Position numbers and translations under genes: made by a program. This document shows, one piece after another, positions 1 to 5,171 of a stretch of 5,171 bases of DNA (positions are counted from its first letter, which is position 1; every line of letters begins with the position of its first letter). The stretch is from assembly GCA_030646595.1 (NCBI GenBank), contig JAUSKS010000004.1, forward strand, positions 1 through 5,171, given 5' to 3'. The notes beneath the pieces were generated by a model, which saw only the letters and a program-made list of their open reading frames with translations, had not been told where the DNA came from and searched no databases. The stretch is from Gallionellaceae bacterium (lineage in GTDB: Bacteria > Pseudomonadota > Gammaproteobacteria > Burkholderiales > Gallionellaceae).

Positions 1-162
1 GCCAAGAAGGAAGCGGCAATCAAGTGGTGCAAAAATGCATCGGACTATGCTGCCGCTAATGGCGGAAAACTATGGAGTTATGTATTGATTCCGCACAACG
101 CCCTTGCGGTGAATATGACGCTGGGTGGGCTGGCGAAGCAGTTTGGCGAATATAAAGTGTGA
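1..162 (+). CDS. C-terminal end of a type III restriction enzyme (Res)/DEAD-DEAH helicase-like protein, partial
   Basis: Only the last 53 residues are present, in frame 1 from base 1 to a TGA at 160-162; the start and all helicase and nuclease motifs lie outside the window. The tail carries KWCKNASDYAAANGGK followed by LWSYVLIPHNAL and NMTLGGLAKQFGEYKV. From memory, this matches the extreme C-terminus of type III restriction endonuclease subunits and related large helicase proteins, which end with a pattern like WC..AS.....GGK.W.Y.LIPH..I...TL..LA..F. If so, the full protein would be the ATP-dependent DNA translocase/nuclease partner of a Mod methyltransferase that should lie further upstream. 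The MFS gene starts 19 bp downstream on the same strand with no terminator between them, so read-through is possible. The family call rests on pattern memory of a short tail, so it is moderate; that this is a real coding end is more certain. Confidence 0.6.
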   Translation, partial: AKKEAAIKWCKNASDYAAANGGKLWSYVLIPHNALAVNMTLGGLAKQFGEYKV

Positions 163-181
163 GAACGCAGATATTGTCTTG

Positions 182-1342
182 ATGCATCCTACCTCCAAAA
201 ATTATTACTGGCGCATCGCCGGGTTCTATTTCTTTTACTACGCTTTCGTGGGGATGTTCGCGCCCTACTGGAGTCTGTACCTGAAATCCATAGCGTTTAA
301 TGCGGTGCAGATCAGCATTCTGATGTCGGTGCAGCCGGTCATGCGCATGATTGCGCCCAATCTTTGGGGTTGGCTGGCTGACCGCACGGGGCAGCGTTTG
401 CGGGTGGTGCAACTGGCGGCATTGTGTAGCGTGTTGAGTTATCTGGGCGTGTTTTTTACCACTGATTTTGCCGGGCTGTTGTTGGTGATGGGCTTGATGG
501 GCTTTTTCTGGAGTGCATCCATGCCCTTGGTGGAAGCCACCACGCTCACTTATCTGGGTAAGCACAGTGCGCGCTATGGCCGCATCCGCTCGTGGGGATC
601 GCTCGGTTTCATCGTGACAGTATTGGGCTTGGGCTATGCCTTTGACTTTGTCGCTATCGCCTGGGTGCTGTGGATAGGGATTGCAATCAAGCTTGGCATA
701 TTAATTTTCTCCCGCCAGATTCCCGCAACGGAGGTGCTGGCCCATCACACCGATAGCCAGCCTATCCTGAGTCTATTACGGCAGCCACAAGTGTTGGCCT
801 TGTTCAGCGCATGCTTTTTGATGGCTGTGGCACATGGCCCTTACTACACTTTTTACTCCATTTATCTGGTCGAACATGGCTACGCGAAAAGCGCGGTGGG
901 GTGGTTATGGTCGCTGGGTGTGGTATGCGAGATAGGGGTATTTTTTGCCATGCCGTGGTTGATGCGCCACTACACCTTGCCCAAAATTCTGCTGCTCAGT
1001 TTTGCCTGTGCCGTGCTCCGTTTCCTGCTCATCGCATGGGGAGTGGAGGTGTTACCCTTGCTGTTATTGGCGCAGGGTTTGCATGCTGCTACCTTTGGCG
1101 CTTTTCACGCGGCAGCGGTGGCGCTGGTACATCAATTTTTTCGCGGGCGACATCAGTCTAAAGGACAGGCCCTGTTCGGCAGCATTACCTATGGCGCAGG
1201 TGGCATGGCAGGCGCATTGTTGAGCGGTCCGCTGTGGCAGCATTGGGGGGCTGGTGCGATGTATTCGTTCAGCGCAGTGGCAGCGCTGGCGGGATTCGGG
1301 TTGATGTGGTGGAAGTTGCGCGAGGAGAAAAATTATCCCTAG
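182..1342 (+). CDS. MFS transporter, 3-phenylpropionate-transporter (HcaT)-like group
   Basis: This is a 386-residue inner-membrane protein with about twelve hydrophobic segments, roughly at residues 11-31, 43-60, 74-92, 97-118, 138-156, 158-176, 203-223, 238-258, 265-283, 287-307, 330-350 and 356-377. The loop between helices 2 and 3 holds the MFS signature motif A, GWLADRTGQRL, at about 63-73. The segment RYGRIRSWGSLGF at 131-143 is typical of the MFS_1-like/HcaT group of proton-coupled solute transporters. The substrate cannot be read from the sequence; E. coli HcaT is associated with phenylpropionate, but many homologues next to housekeeping genes are uncharacterised. I chose the ATG at 182 because the protein then begins just before the first helix. 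The frame is also open back to a GTG at 125, but that would overlap the upstream gene by 38 bp and add a non-conserved leader. The ribosome binding site is weak (GAGAA near 161). The length is close to the family's usual size of about 380-400. Confidence 0.85.
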   Translation: MHPTSKNYYWRIAGFYFFYYAFVGMFAPYWSLYLKSIAFNAVQISILMSVQPVMRMIAPNLWGWLADRTGQRLRVVQLAALCSVLSYLGVFFTTDFAGLLLVMGLMGFFWSASMPLVEATTLTYLGKHSARYGRIRSWGSLGFIVTVLGLGYAFDFVAIAWVLWIGIAIKLGILIFSRQIPATEVLAHHTDSQPILSLLRQPQVLALFSACFLMAVAHGPYYTFYSIYLVEHGYAKSAVGWLWSLGVVCEIGVFFAMPWLMRHYTLPKILLLSFACAVLRFLLIAWGVEVLPLLLLAQGLHAATFGAFHAAAVALVHQFFRGRHQSKGQALFGSITYGAGGMAGALLSGPLWQHWGAGAMYSFSAVAALAGFGLMWWKLREEKNYP

Positions 1343-1362
1343 GCCAAGGCTTTAGGTAAAAT
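1333..1362 (+). promoter_or_regulatory. Putative sigma-70 promoter for xseB-ispA-dxs
   Basis: TAAAAT at 1357-1362, preceded by GG, differs from the -10 consensus TATAAT by one base. It lies 31 bases before the xseB ATG in the only gap (1343-1393) within the + strand gene block. The best -35 candidate, TTATCC at 1333-1338 with an 18-bp spacer, matches only three of six consensus positions and overlaps the end of the MFS gene. Transcription would start near 1369, giving a short leader of about 25 nt. No terminator is visible between the MFS gene and xseB, so the transporter transcript may also read into the unit. This is a sequence-pattern call only. Confidence 0.4.
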
Positions 1363-1393
1363 GCCCCCTTAACTTTCTGCAATAGACAAGCAC

Positions 1394-1636
1394 ATGGCGG
1401 GAAAATCGCAAAAGGTATTGAGCTTCGAAGCTGCGCTGGCTGAACTGGAGCAGGTGGTGGCTGATATGGAAGCGGGCAAGTTATCGCTGGAGGATTCCTT
1501 GGTTGCCTATCAGCGCGGGGCTGAGTTATTGCAGCTATGCCGCGTGCGTCTGGAAGATGCGCAACAGCAGGTGCAAATTCTGGAGGAAGGCACCCTGAAA
1601 AATTTCACGCCGGGTGGGGCCAGTGATGCAGGCTGA
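1394..1636 (+). CDS. xseB: Exodeoxyribonuclease VII small subunit
   Basis: This 80-residue protein is the usual length for XseB. It shows the whole family pattern: SFEAALAELEQVV at about 10-22, then MEAGKLSLEDSLVAYQRG at 25-42, then LCRVRLEDAQQQV at 48-60. The fold is a helical hairpin. Several XseB copies bind one XseA, the catalytic large subunit, in the cytoplasm to form exonuclease VII, which degrades single-stranded DNA from both ends into oligonucleotides. xseA is not in the window, which is usual because the two subunit genes are normally unlinked. The ATG at 1394 is the natural start; the sequence before it (GACAAGCAC) has no good Shine-Dalgarno match. The 3' end overlaps ispA by 11 bases. 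XseB lying before ispA and dxs is a common proteobacterial arrangement. Confidence 0.95.
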   Translation: MAGKSQKVLSFEAALAELEQVVADMEAGKLSLEDSLVAYQRGAELLQLCRVRLEDAQQQVQILEEGTLKNFTPGGASDAG

Positions 1637-2546
1637 AAAGCTTATGGAAGTGCAAGGGCAGGGATTTCAGGTGTGGAGCTATGCCTGCCATAGCCGCTTT
1701 GAAGAAGCGCTGCGTCTATGGATGCCATCGGTTGACATTGCGCCGCAGCGTTTGCATCAGGCCATGCGTTATAGCGTATTGGAAGGCGGCAAGCGGGTGC
1801 GCCCCTTGCTGGCTTTTGCGGCGGGTGAGTTGGCCGAGGCAGACCCTGGCCGGGTAAATGTGGTGGCTGCGGCGGTGGAGCTGATCCATGCTTATTCGCT
1901 GGTGCATGATGATATGCCGTGCATGGATGATGATGTGTTGCGTCGCGGCAAACCGACTTGCCATGTGGAATATGACGAAGCGACAGCGCTGCTGGTGGGC
2001 GACAGTTTGCAAAGTTTGGCTTTTCAATTGCTGGCCGAACATCCGCTCAGCGACCAGCCTGCGCGACAATTGCAAATGATTAAATTGCTGGCTGTGGCCA
2101 GCGGTTCGCGCGGCATGGCGGGCGGGCAGGCGATCGATTTGGACAGCGTGGGCAAACCACTCAGTCTGCCGCAACTGGAATTCATGCACATCCACAAAAC
2201 CGGCGCATTGATACGCGCTGCGGTGGTGCTGGGTGCGCAGTGCGGCGCAGCATTGAGCGACGCGCAATTGGCGCAACTGGATCATTACGGCAAGTGTATA
2301 GGCTTGGCCTTTCAGGTAGTGGATGATGTGCTGGATAGTGAAGCAGATACTGCGACGCTGGGTAAAACTGCTGGTAAAGATGCCGAGCAGAACAAGCCGA
2401 CTTATGTCAGCTTGCTGGGTGTTATGGCAGCAAAAAAAATGGCACAGGAACTGCACCAGGAGGCAAAGGATGCGCTGGCCGATTTTGGTGAGCGAGCCCG
2501 GCGTTTACGAGAGATGGCTGATTTTATAGTGTTAAGAAAATTTTGA
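1626..2546 (+). CDS. ispA: Farnesyl diphosphate synthase (geranyltranstransferase)
   Basis: This 306-residue cytoplasmic polyprenyl synthase condenses DMAPP with two IPP units to give geranyl and then farnesyl diphosphate. Numbered from the ATG at 1626, it shows GGKRVRP (54-60, IPP binding), the first Asp-rich motif DDMPCMD (95-101, the bacterial DDxxxxD spacing) followed by [15 protein letters not shown], then [10 protein letters not shown] (163-172), [10 protein letters not shown] (190-199) and the second Asp-rich motif in FQVVDDVLD (229-237). GKTAGKD and NKPTY follow at 246-260. The C-terminus ADFIVLRKF is the usual one. The residues before the first Asp motif (HAYSLVH) match the short-chain FPP type rather than long-chain synthases, which supports FPP as product. 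Other possible starts in the same frame are GTG 1614, GTG 1623 and ATG 1644; the frame is closed by a TGA at 1596-1598. ATG 1626 is preferred because GGTGGGG lies 6 bases upstream. It overlaps the xseB end and abuts dxs, so all three are probably cotranscribed. Confidence 0.95.
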   Translation: MQAEKLMEVQGQGFQVWSYACHSRFEEALRLWMPSVDIAPQRLHQAMRYSVLEGGKRVRPLLAFAAGELAEADPGRVNVVAAAVELIHAYSLVHDDMPCMDDDVLRRGKPTCHVEYDEATALLVGDSLQSLAFQLLAEHPLSDQPARQLQMIKLLAVASGSRGMAGGQAIDLDSVGKPLSLPQLEFMHIHKTGALIRAAVVLGAQCGAALSDAQLAQLDHYGKCIGLAFQVVDDVLDSEADTATLGKTAGKDAEQNKPTYVSLLGVMAAKKMAQELHQEAKDALADFGERARRLREMADFIVLRKF

Positions 2547-2548
2547 TG
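2544..2548 (+). promoter_or_regulatory. TGATG stop-start junction coupling dxs translation to ispA
   Basis: The ispA stop TGA (2544-2546) and the dxs start ATG (2546-2548) share the A. The bases before the ATG are AT-rich (TTAAGAAAATTTTG) and contain only a weak purine run, AAGAAAA at 2534-2540, rather than a clear Shine-Dalgarno. Such overlaps usually allow ribosomes ending the first gene to restart on the second. That coupling takes place here is inferred from the arrangement. Confidence 0.6.
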
Positions 2549-4459
2549 AGTCCATTGCTCAATACCATTAATACACCAGATGACTTGCGGCAATTGGAAC
2601 GCGCTCAATTGCCACAACTAGCCGACGAATTACGCCAGTTTCTGGTGGAGTCGGTCAGCCAGACGGGTGGTCATCTGTCTTCAAATTTAGGCACGGTGGA
2701 GCTGACGCTTGCGCTGCACTATGTATTTAATACCCCACACGACAAACTGGTGTGGGATGTGGGCCACCAGACTTATGTGCACAAGATACTCACCGGGCGG
2801 CGCGAGGCCATGAAAACTTTGCGCATGGCGGGCGGTATTTCCGGTTTTCCGCGGCGTGTGGAAAGTCCTTACGATGCCTTTGGCACGGCGCATTCCAGCA
2901 CCTCGATTTCAGCAGCGTTAGGCATGGCGGTGGCAGCGCAGATTGCGGGCAGCGAGCGGCGCGCAGTGGCTATTATCGGCGACGGCGCGATGAGCGGCGG
3001 CATGGCGTTTGAAGCGCTCAATAATGCTGGCGCGATGCACGCCAATTTATTGGTGGTGCTTAACGACAACGATATGTCCATCTCGCGGCCCGTTGGCGCG
3101 CTGAACAATTATCTGGCCAAACTGATGTCGGGGCGTTTTTACGCAGCCATGCGGCGCGGTAGCGAAAAAATGTTGAAGGGCATGCCGCCGGTGCTGGAAT
3201 TTGCCAAGCGCGCCGAGGAGCATGTCAAAGGTATGGTGACGCCGGGTACGCTATTTGAGGAATTTGGTTTTAACTACATCGGCCCGATTGATGGCCATGA
3301 TCTGGATGTGCTGGTGACGACACTGGATAACATTAGCCATCTGGCCGGGCCGCAGTTTCTGCATGTGGTCACCCAAAAAGGCAAAGGCTACGCCAAAGCG
3401 GAAGATGATTGTCTGCTCTATCACGGTGTGGGCAAGTTTGATCCTACGCATGGCATCGTCGCCAAGCAGGCGAGCAAACCCAGCTACACCCAGGTGTTCG
3501 GCAGCTGGCTGTGCGACATGGCGGCGCAGGATGAGCGTCTGGTCGGCATTACGCCAGCCATGTGTGAAGGCTCTGGCATGGTCGAGTTCGCAGAAAAATT
3601 TCCGCAGCGTTATTTCGATGTAGGCATCGCCGAACAACATGCGCTGACTTTTGCTGCCGGTTTGGCCTGCGAGGGCTTGAAGCCTGTGGTGGCGATTTAT
3701 TCCACTTTTTTGCAGCGTGCTTATGATCAATTGATACACGATATTGCCATTCAGAATTTACCGGTGGTGCTGGCCATAGACCGCGCCGGGCTGGTGGGCG
3801 CGGATGGCGCGACACATGCGGGCAGTTTTGATTTGAGTTATTTGCGCTGCGTACCCAACATGACCGTGATGGCAGCCAGCGATGAAAATGAATGCCGCCA
3901 AATGCTGTACACCGCATTCCAACTCGATACTCCGAGTGCAGTGCGCTATCCGCGCGGCACTGGACCGGGTGTGGTGCCGCATGCGCAAATGCAGGCGCTG
4001 CCTATAGGCAAAGGCGAAATGCGCCGCAGCGGTGAACAGATTGCCATGCTTGCTTTCGGCTCCATGCTGGCCCCGGTCTTGGGCGCAGCAGAACAGATAA
4101 ATGCCACCGTGGCCAATATGCGCTTTGTCAAACCGCTGGATGAAGAACTGGTGCTGCGTCTGGCGCGCGAACATGAATTATTGGTGACTGTGGAAGAAAA
4201 TACCATACAAGGTGGCGCAGGCAGTGCGGTGGCCGAATGCCTGGCGCGTCACGGGGTGACGGTTGCGCTGCTGCATCTTGGTTTGCCGGATGGTTTTCTG
4301 GAGCAGGGCGAGCCCGCTAAAATGCTGGCTGCTTGCGGTCTGGATGTGGCCGGTATAGTAACGGCTACTCAGCATGCCGCGTCTGCGCTGGACATGAGGC
4401 CCCAGGCATTTGAAAAAAACAGTACAGCCTACATCGCACGGACAGCAGCAGGTAAATGA
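2546..4459 (+). CDS. dxs: 1-deoxy-D-xylulose-5-phosphate synthase
   Basis: This 637-residue thiamine-diphosphate enzyme joins pyruvate and glyceraldehyde 3-phosphate, releasing CO2, to make DXP, the first and often flux-controlling step of the MEP isoprenoid pathway; DXP also feeds thiamine and pyridoxal synthesis. Visible landmarks are [14 protein letters not shown] (41-54, with the active-site His at 43), [17 protein letters not shown] (70-86), the ThDP/Mg motif GDGAMSGG (146-153) with LNDNDMSIS (172-180), the pyrimidine-domain catalytic Glu in [15 protein letters not shown] (Glu at 363), the [15 protein letters not shown] loop (412-426, His 424), [10 protein letters not shown] (445-454), the phosphate-binding YPRG (468-471), and a transketolase C-terminal domain with [14 protein letters not shown] (549-562). 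The length is slightly above the roughly 620 of E. coli; the excess is a poorly conserved tail. A TTG at 2543 also precedes the ATG in frame, but the ATG in the TGATG junction is the obvious start. All key residues are intact. Confidence 0.97.
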   Translation: MSPLLNTINTPDDLRQLERAQLPQLADELRQFLVESVSQTGGHLSSNLGTVELTLALHYVFNTPHDKLVWDVGHQTYVHKILTGRREAMKTLRMAGGISGFPRRVESPYDAFGTAHSSTSISAALGMAVAAQIAGSERRAVAIIGDGAMSGGMAFEALNNAGAMHANLLVVLNDNDMSISRPVGALNNYLAKLMSGRFYAAMRRGSEKMLKGMPPVLEFAKRAEEHVKGMVTPGTLFEEFGFNYIGPIDGHDLDVLVTTLDNISHLAGPQFLHVVTQKGKGYAKAEDDCLLYHGVGKFDPTHGIVAKQASKPSYTQVFGSWLCDMAAQDERLVGITPAMCEGSGMVEFAEKFPQRYFDVGIAEQHALTFAAGLACEGLKPVVAIYSTFLQRAYDQLIHDIAIQNLPVVLAIDRAGLVGADGATHAGSFDLSYLRCVPNMTVMAASDENECRQMLYTAFQLDTPSAVRYPRGTGPGVVPHAQMQALPIGKGEMRRSGEQIAMLAFGSMLAPVLGAAEQINATVANMRFVKPLDEELVLRLAREHELLVTVEENTIQGGAGSAVAECLARHGVTVALLHLGLPDGFLEQGEPAKMLAACGLDVAGIVTATQHAASALDMRPQAFEKNSTAYIARTAAGK

Positions 4460-4484
4460 GCGCCTAATGTCTGTGCGATTTTTT
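4433..4484 (+). terminator. Intrinsic terminator overlapping the dxs 3' end
   Basis: Bases 4433-4444 (ATCGCACGGACA) pair with 4468-4479 (TGTCTGTGCGAT) as an uninterrupted 12-bp stem with a single G-U pair, followed by a T run at 4479-4484. The loop is 23 nt (4445-4467) and contains the dxs stop codon at 4457-4459. The left arm coincides exactly with four dxs codons, Ile-Ala-Arg-Thr. The stem is long and GC-rich at its core, and the T run begins at its base, as in rho-independent terminators; the loop is longer than usual. Seen from the other strand there is no T run directly after the stem, so it should act mainly on the xseB-ispA-dxs transcript and less on the convergent toxin transcript. 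Confidence 0.75.
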
Positions 4485-4508
4485 CTATAATCACATCCAG
4501 CGCAGAGC

Positions 4509-4559
4509 GCTTGCTCTACCCCAGCACAATGGTGCAAGCACCCTGCTAAACTGCTTGCT
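4509..4559. repeat. Short direct and inverted GCTTGC repeats between dxs and the toxin gene
   Basis: GCTTGCT occurs at 4509-4515 and 4553-4559, and its inverse GCAAGCA at 4534-4540. The latter can pair with TGCTTGC at 4552-4558 as a 7-bp stem around an 11-nt loop. A separate small hairpin, AGAGC/GCTCT, is possible at 4504-4517. No T run follows on either strand, so these are not clear terminators. The rest of the 113-bp gap (4460-4572) holds no gene that I can see. Confidence 0.35.
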
Positions 4560-4572
4560 ACGATTTCTGTCT

Positions 4573-4989
4573 CTATGAATTACCCCACGGGTTGACGACT
4601 TCCAGGCCGGGGTAGGCAAAGTCCTTTTGATTGCGCGTGACCAGGCGCAGTTCGTGATGGAGGGCGGTGGCTGCCAGCAAGCTGTCTATGCTGGGTACGG
4701 GTCTCCCTATTTGCGCAACCAGCCTGCCCCAGCGGTCTGCCACTGGAATGTCCACAAGCAGGATTCTGGTGCCGAACCAGTCAATCAATTCATGTTCGAG
4801 CCACAGCCGCAGTTTTTCGCGGCGCGCGCCATCGGGCATTTGTTCAACACCCTTGCGGATTTCGCCCAAGGTTAGCGCGCTGATATGCAGGGCTTCGGAG
4901 GGGATGTTTTCGAACCACGCCAGCACTGCCTTGGCTGGCTTGGGGCGCACCAGTTCTGAGATGACATTGGTGTCGAGCAGGTAGCTCAT
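4573..4989 (-). CDS. vapC: PIN-domain ribonuclease toxin, VapC/FitB-like (type II toxin-antitoxin)
   Basis: This 138-residue single PIN domain is the usual toxin length. The acidic metal-binding set is intact: Asp6 in MSYLLDTNVISE, Glu43 in LTLGEIRKG, Asp102 in PSIDSLLAATA, and Asn120/Asp123 in LVTRNQKDF. The ending PGLEVVNPWG is typical of the FitB-like subgroup. PIN toxins are Mg-dependent RNases that cleave tRNA, rRNA or mRNA and are held inactive by their antitoxin; the target of this one cannot be predicted. Its ATG overlaps the TGA of the upstream antitoxin gene as ATGA, and no clear Shine-Dalgarno precedes it, so translation is probably coupled to the antitoxin. It runs towards dxs, stopping 113 bp from the dxs end. 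No truncation or missing catalytic residue is visible, so the toxin looks functional. Confidence 0.92.
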   Translation of the reverse strand: MSYLLDTNVISELVRPKPAKAVLAWFENIPSEALHISALTLGEIRKGVEQMPDGARREKLRLWLEHELIDWFGTRILLVDIPVADRWGRLVAQIGRPVPSIDSLLAATALHHELRLVTRNQKDFAYPGLEVVNPWGNS

Positions 4990-5171
4990 AGCTTGATTTT
5001 GCGTATAGGAGTTTGTTCGCGGGTAATTTTAAGATCACTGCCCACCAGCGGCGAAGCCCGCAGCAATTCGACTAGGCTGGGCTTGGGGTGCGTGAGCTTC
5101 AAATAATCACGACGGGAAAGCAATACGGCAACCGGTTCGCCATGCACGGTGATATTTTGCGGCCCCTGGTT
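4986..5171 (-). CDS. Phd/YefM-family antitoxin, 5' end outside the window
   Basis: Reading the - strand from the window edge gives 61 residues ending at a TGA (4986-4988) that overlaps the toxin start. The N-terminal start and the first 20-odd residues are missing. The visible part begins GPQNITVHGEPVAVLLS, the conserved strand region of Phd/YefM antitoxins (pattern G.Q.IT.HG.PVAV..S...Y..L). It continues with PKPSLVELLRASPLVG, the usual toxin-binding helix in partners of PIN toxins, and a basic tail RKIKL. Family members bind their own promoter with the N-terminal domain and neutralise the toxin with the C-terminal segment. The operator should lie just beyond base 5171. The adjoining PIN toxin makes the pairing convincing even though the gene is incomplete. 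Confidence 0.88.
   Translation of the reverse strand, partial: NQGPQNITVHGEPVAVLLSRRDYLKLTHPKPSLVELLRASPLVGSDLKITREQTPIRKIKL

Noticed and set aside
125..181. Upstream GTG start for the MFS transporter
   Set aside because: It would add a 19-residue non-hydrophobic leader that overlaps the previous gene by 38 bases. The ATG at 182 places the first helix at the usual distance.
1582..1590. GGAGGAAGG, a strong Shine-Dalgarno-like run inside xseB
   Set aside because: It is 35 bases before the ispA ATG, and the ispA frame has a stop at 1596-1598, so it cannot serve ispA. It encodes Glu-Glu-Gly of XseB.
1716..2456. Long 246-codon open frame antisense to ispA
   Set aside because: It lies wholly within ispA, whose motifs are unmistakable. 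Its translation is rich in His, Gln and Arg and low in recognisable motifs, as expected for the reverse strand of a GC-biased gene.
3251..4174. Several open frames antisense to dxs
   Set aside because: They overlap each other and the well-conserved Dxs reading frame, show no family motifs, and have no ribosome binding sites or promoters of their own that I can see.
4504..4558. Hairpins after dxs as a second terminator
   Set aside because: The stems are only 5 and 7 bp and no T run follows on either strand. The 4433-4484 hairpin is a far better terminator.
4667..4984. 105-codon + strand open frame opposite the toxin gene
   Set aside because: It is Ser/Arg-rich mirror coding of the PIN toxin, whose metal-binding residues and antitoxin partner make the - strand the real one.
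4844..5038. 64-codon - strand open frame across the toxin start, a candidate antitoxin
   Set aside because: It is in the wrong frame. The frame ending at 4986 gives a clear Phd/YefM protein, while this one has no family features.

Overview
The window looks like a piece of a betaproteobacterial chromosome of moderate-to-high GC, possibly of the Nitrosomonadales/Gallionellales type. This rests on the protein flavour of IspA and Dxs and on the xseB-ispA-dxs gene order, which is common in beta- and gammaproteobacteria. It is an inference and does not fix a genus.

Layout on the + strand: bases 1-162 are the last 53 codons of a larger gene whose C-terminus resembles type III restriction enzyme (Res) / DEAD-DEAH helicase proteins. 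After 19 bp comes a complete 12-helix MFS transporter of the 3-phenylpropionate-transporter-like group (182-1342). A 51-bp gap with a plausible promoter leads into a tightly packed three-gene unit: xseB (exonuclease VII small subunit, 1394-1636), ispA (farnesyl diphosphate synthase, 1626-2546) and dxs (1-deoxy-D-xylulose-5-phosphate synthase, 2546-4459). xseB and ispA overlap, and ispA and dxs share one base in a TGATG junction. A strong intrinsic terminator closes the unit. Its left arm lies inside the last dxs codons, and the dxs stop codon sits in the loop.

Layout on the - strand: after a 113-bp convergent intergenic region comes a type II toxin-antitoxin pair. It consists of a PIN-domain (VapC/FitB-like) toxin at 4573-4989 and, upstream of it, a Phd/YefM-family antitoxin at 4986-5171. 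The antitoxin is cut by the window edge. It falls in a frame with no start codon inside the window, so it is recognised only by translating back from the ATGA overlap with the toxin.

How the genes work together: Dxs makes DXP, the entry point of the MEP pathway. IspA condenses the resulting IPP and DMAPP to farnesyl diphosphate, the precursor of undecaprenyl-phosphate, quinone side chains and other isoprenoids. XseB is the small subunit of a DNA exonuclease and is a conserved neighbour with no metabolic link. The housekeeping unit is flanked on one side by an apparent restriction gene and on the other by a toxin-antitoxin module, so both edges look like accessory DNA. I did not find a convincing new biological system. 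The most notable points are the terminator built into the dxs 3' end and the accessory genes on both flanks.
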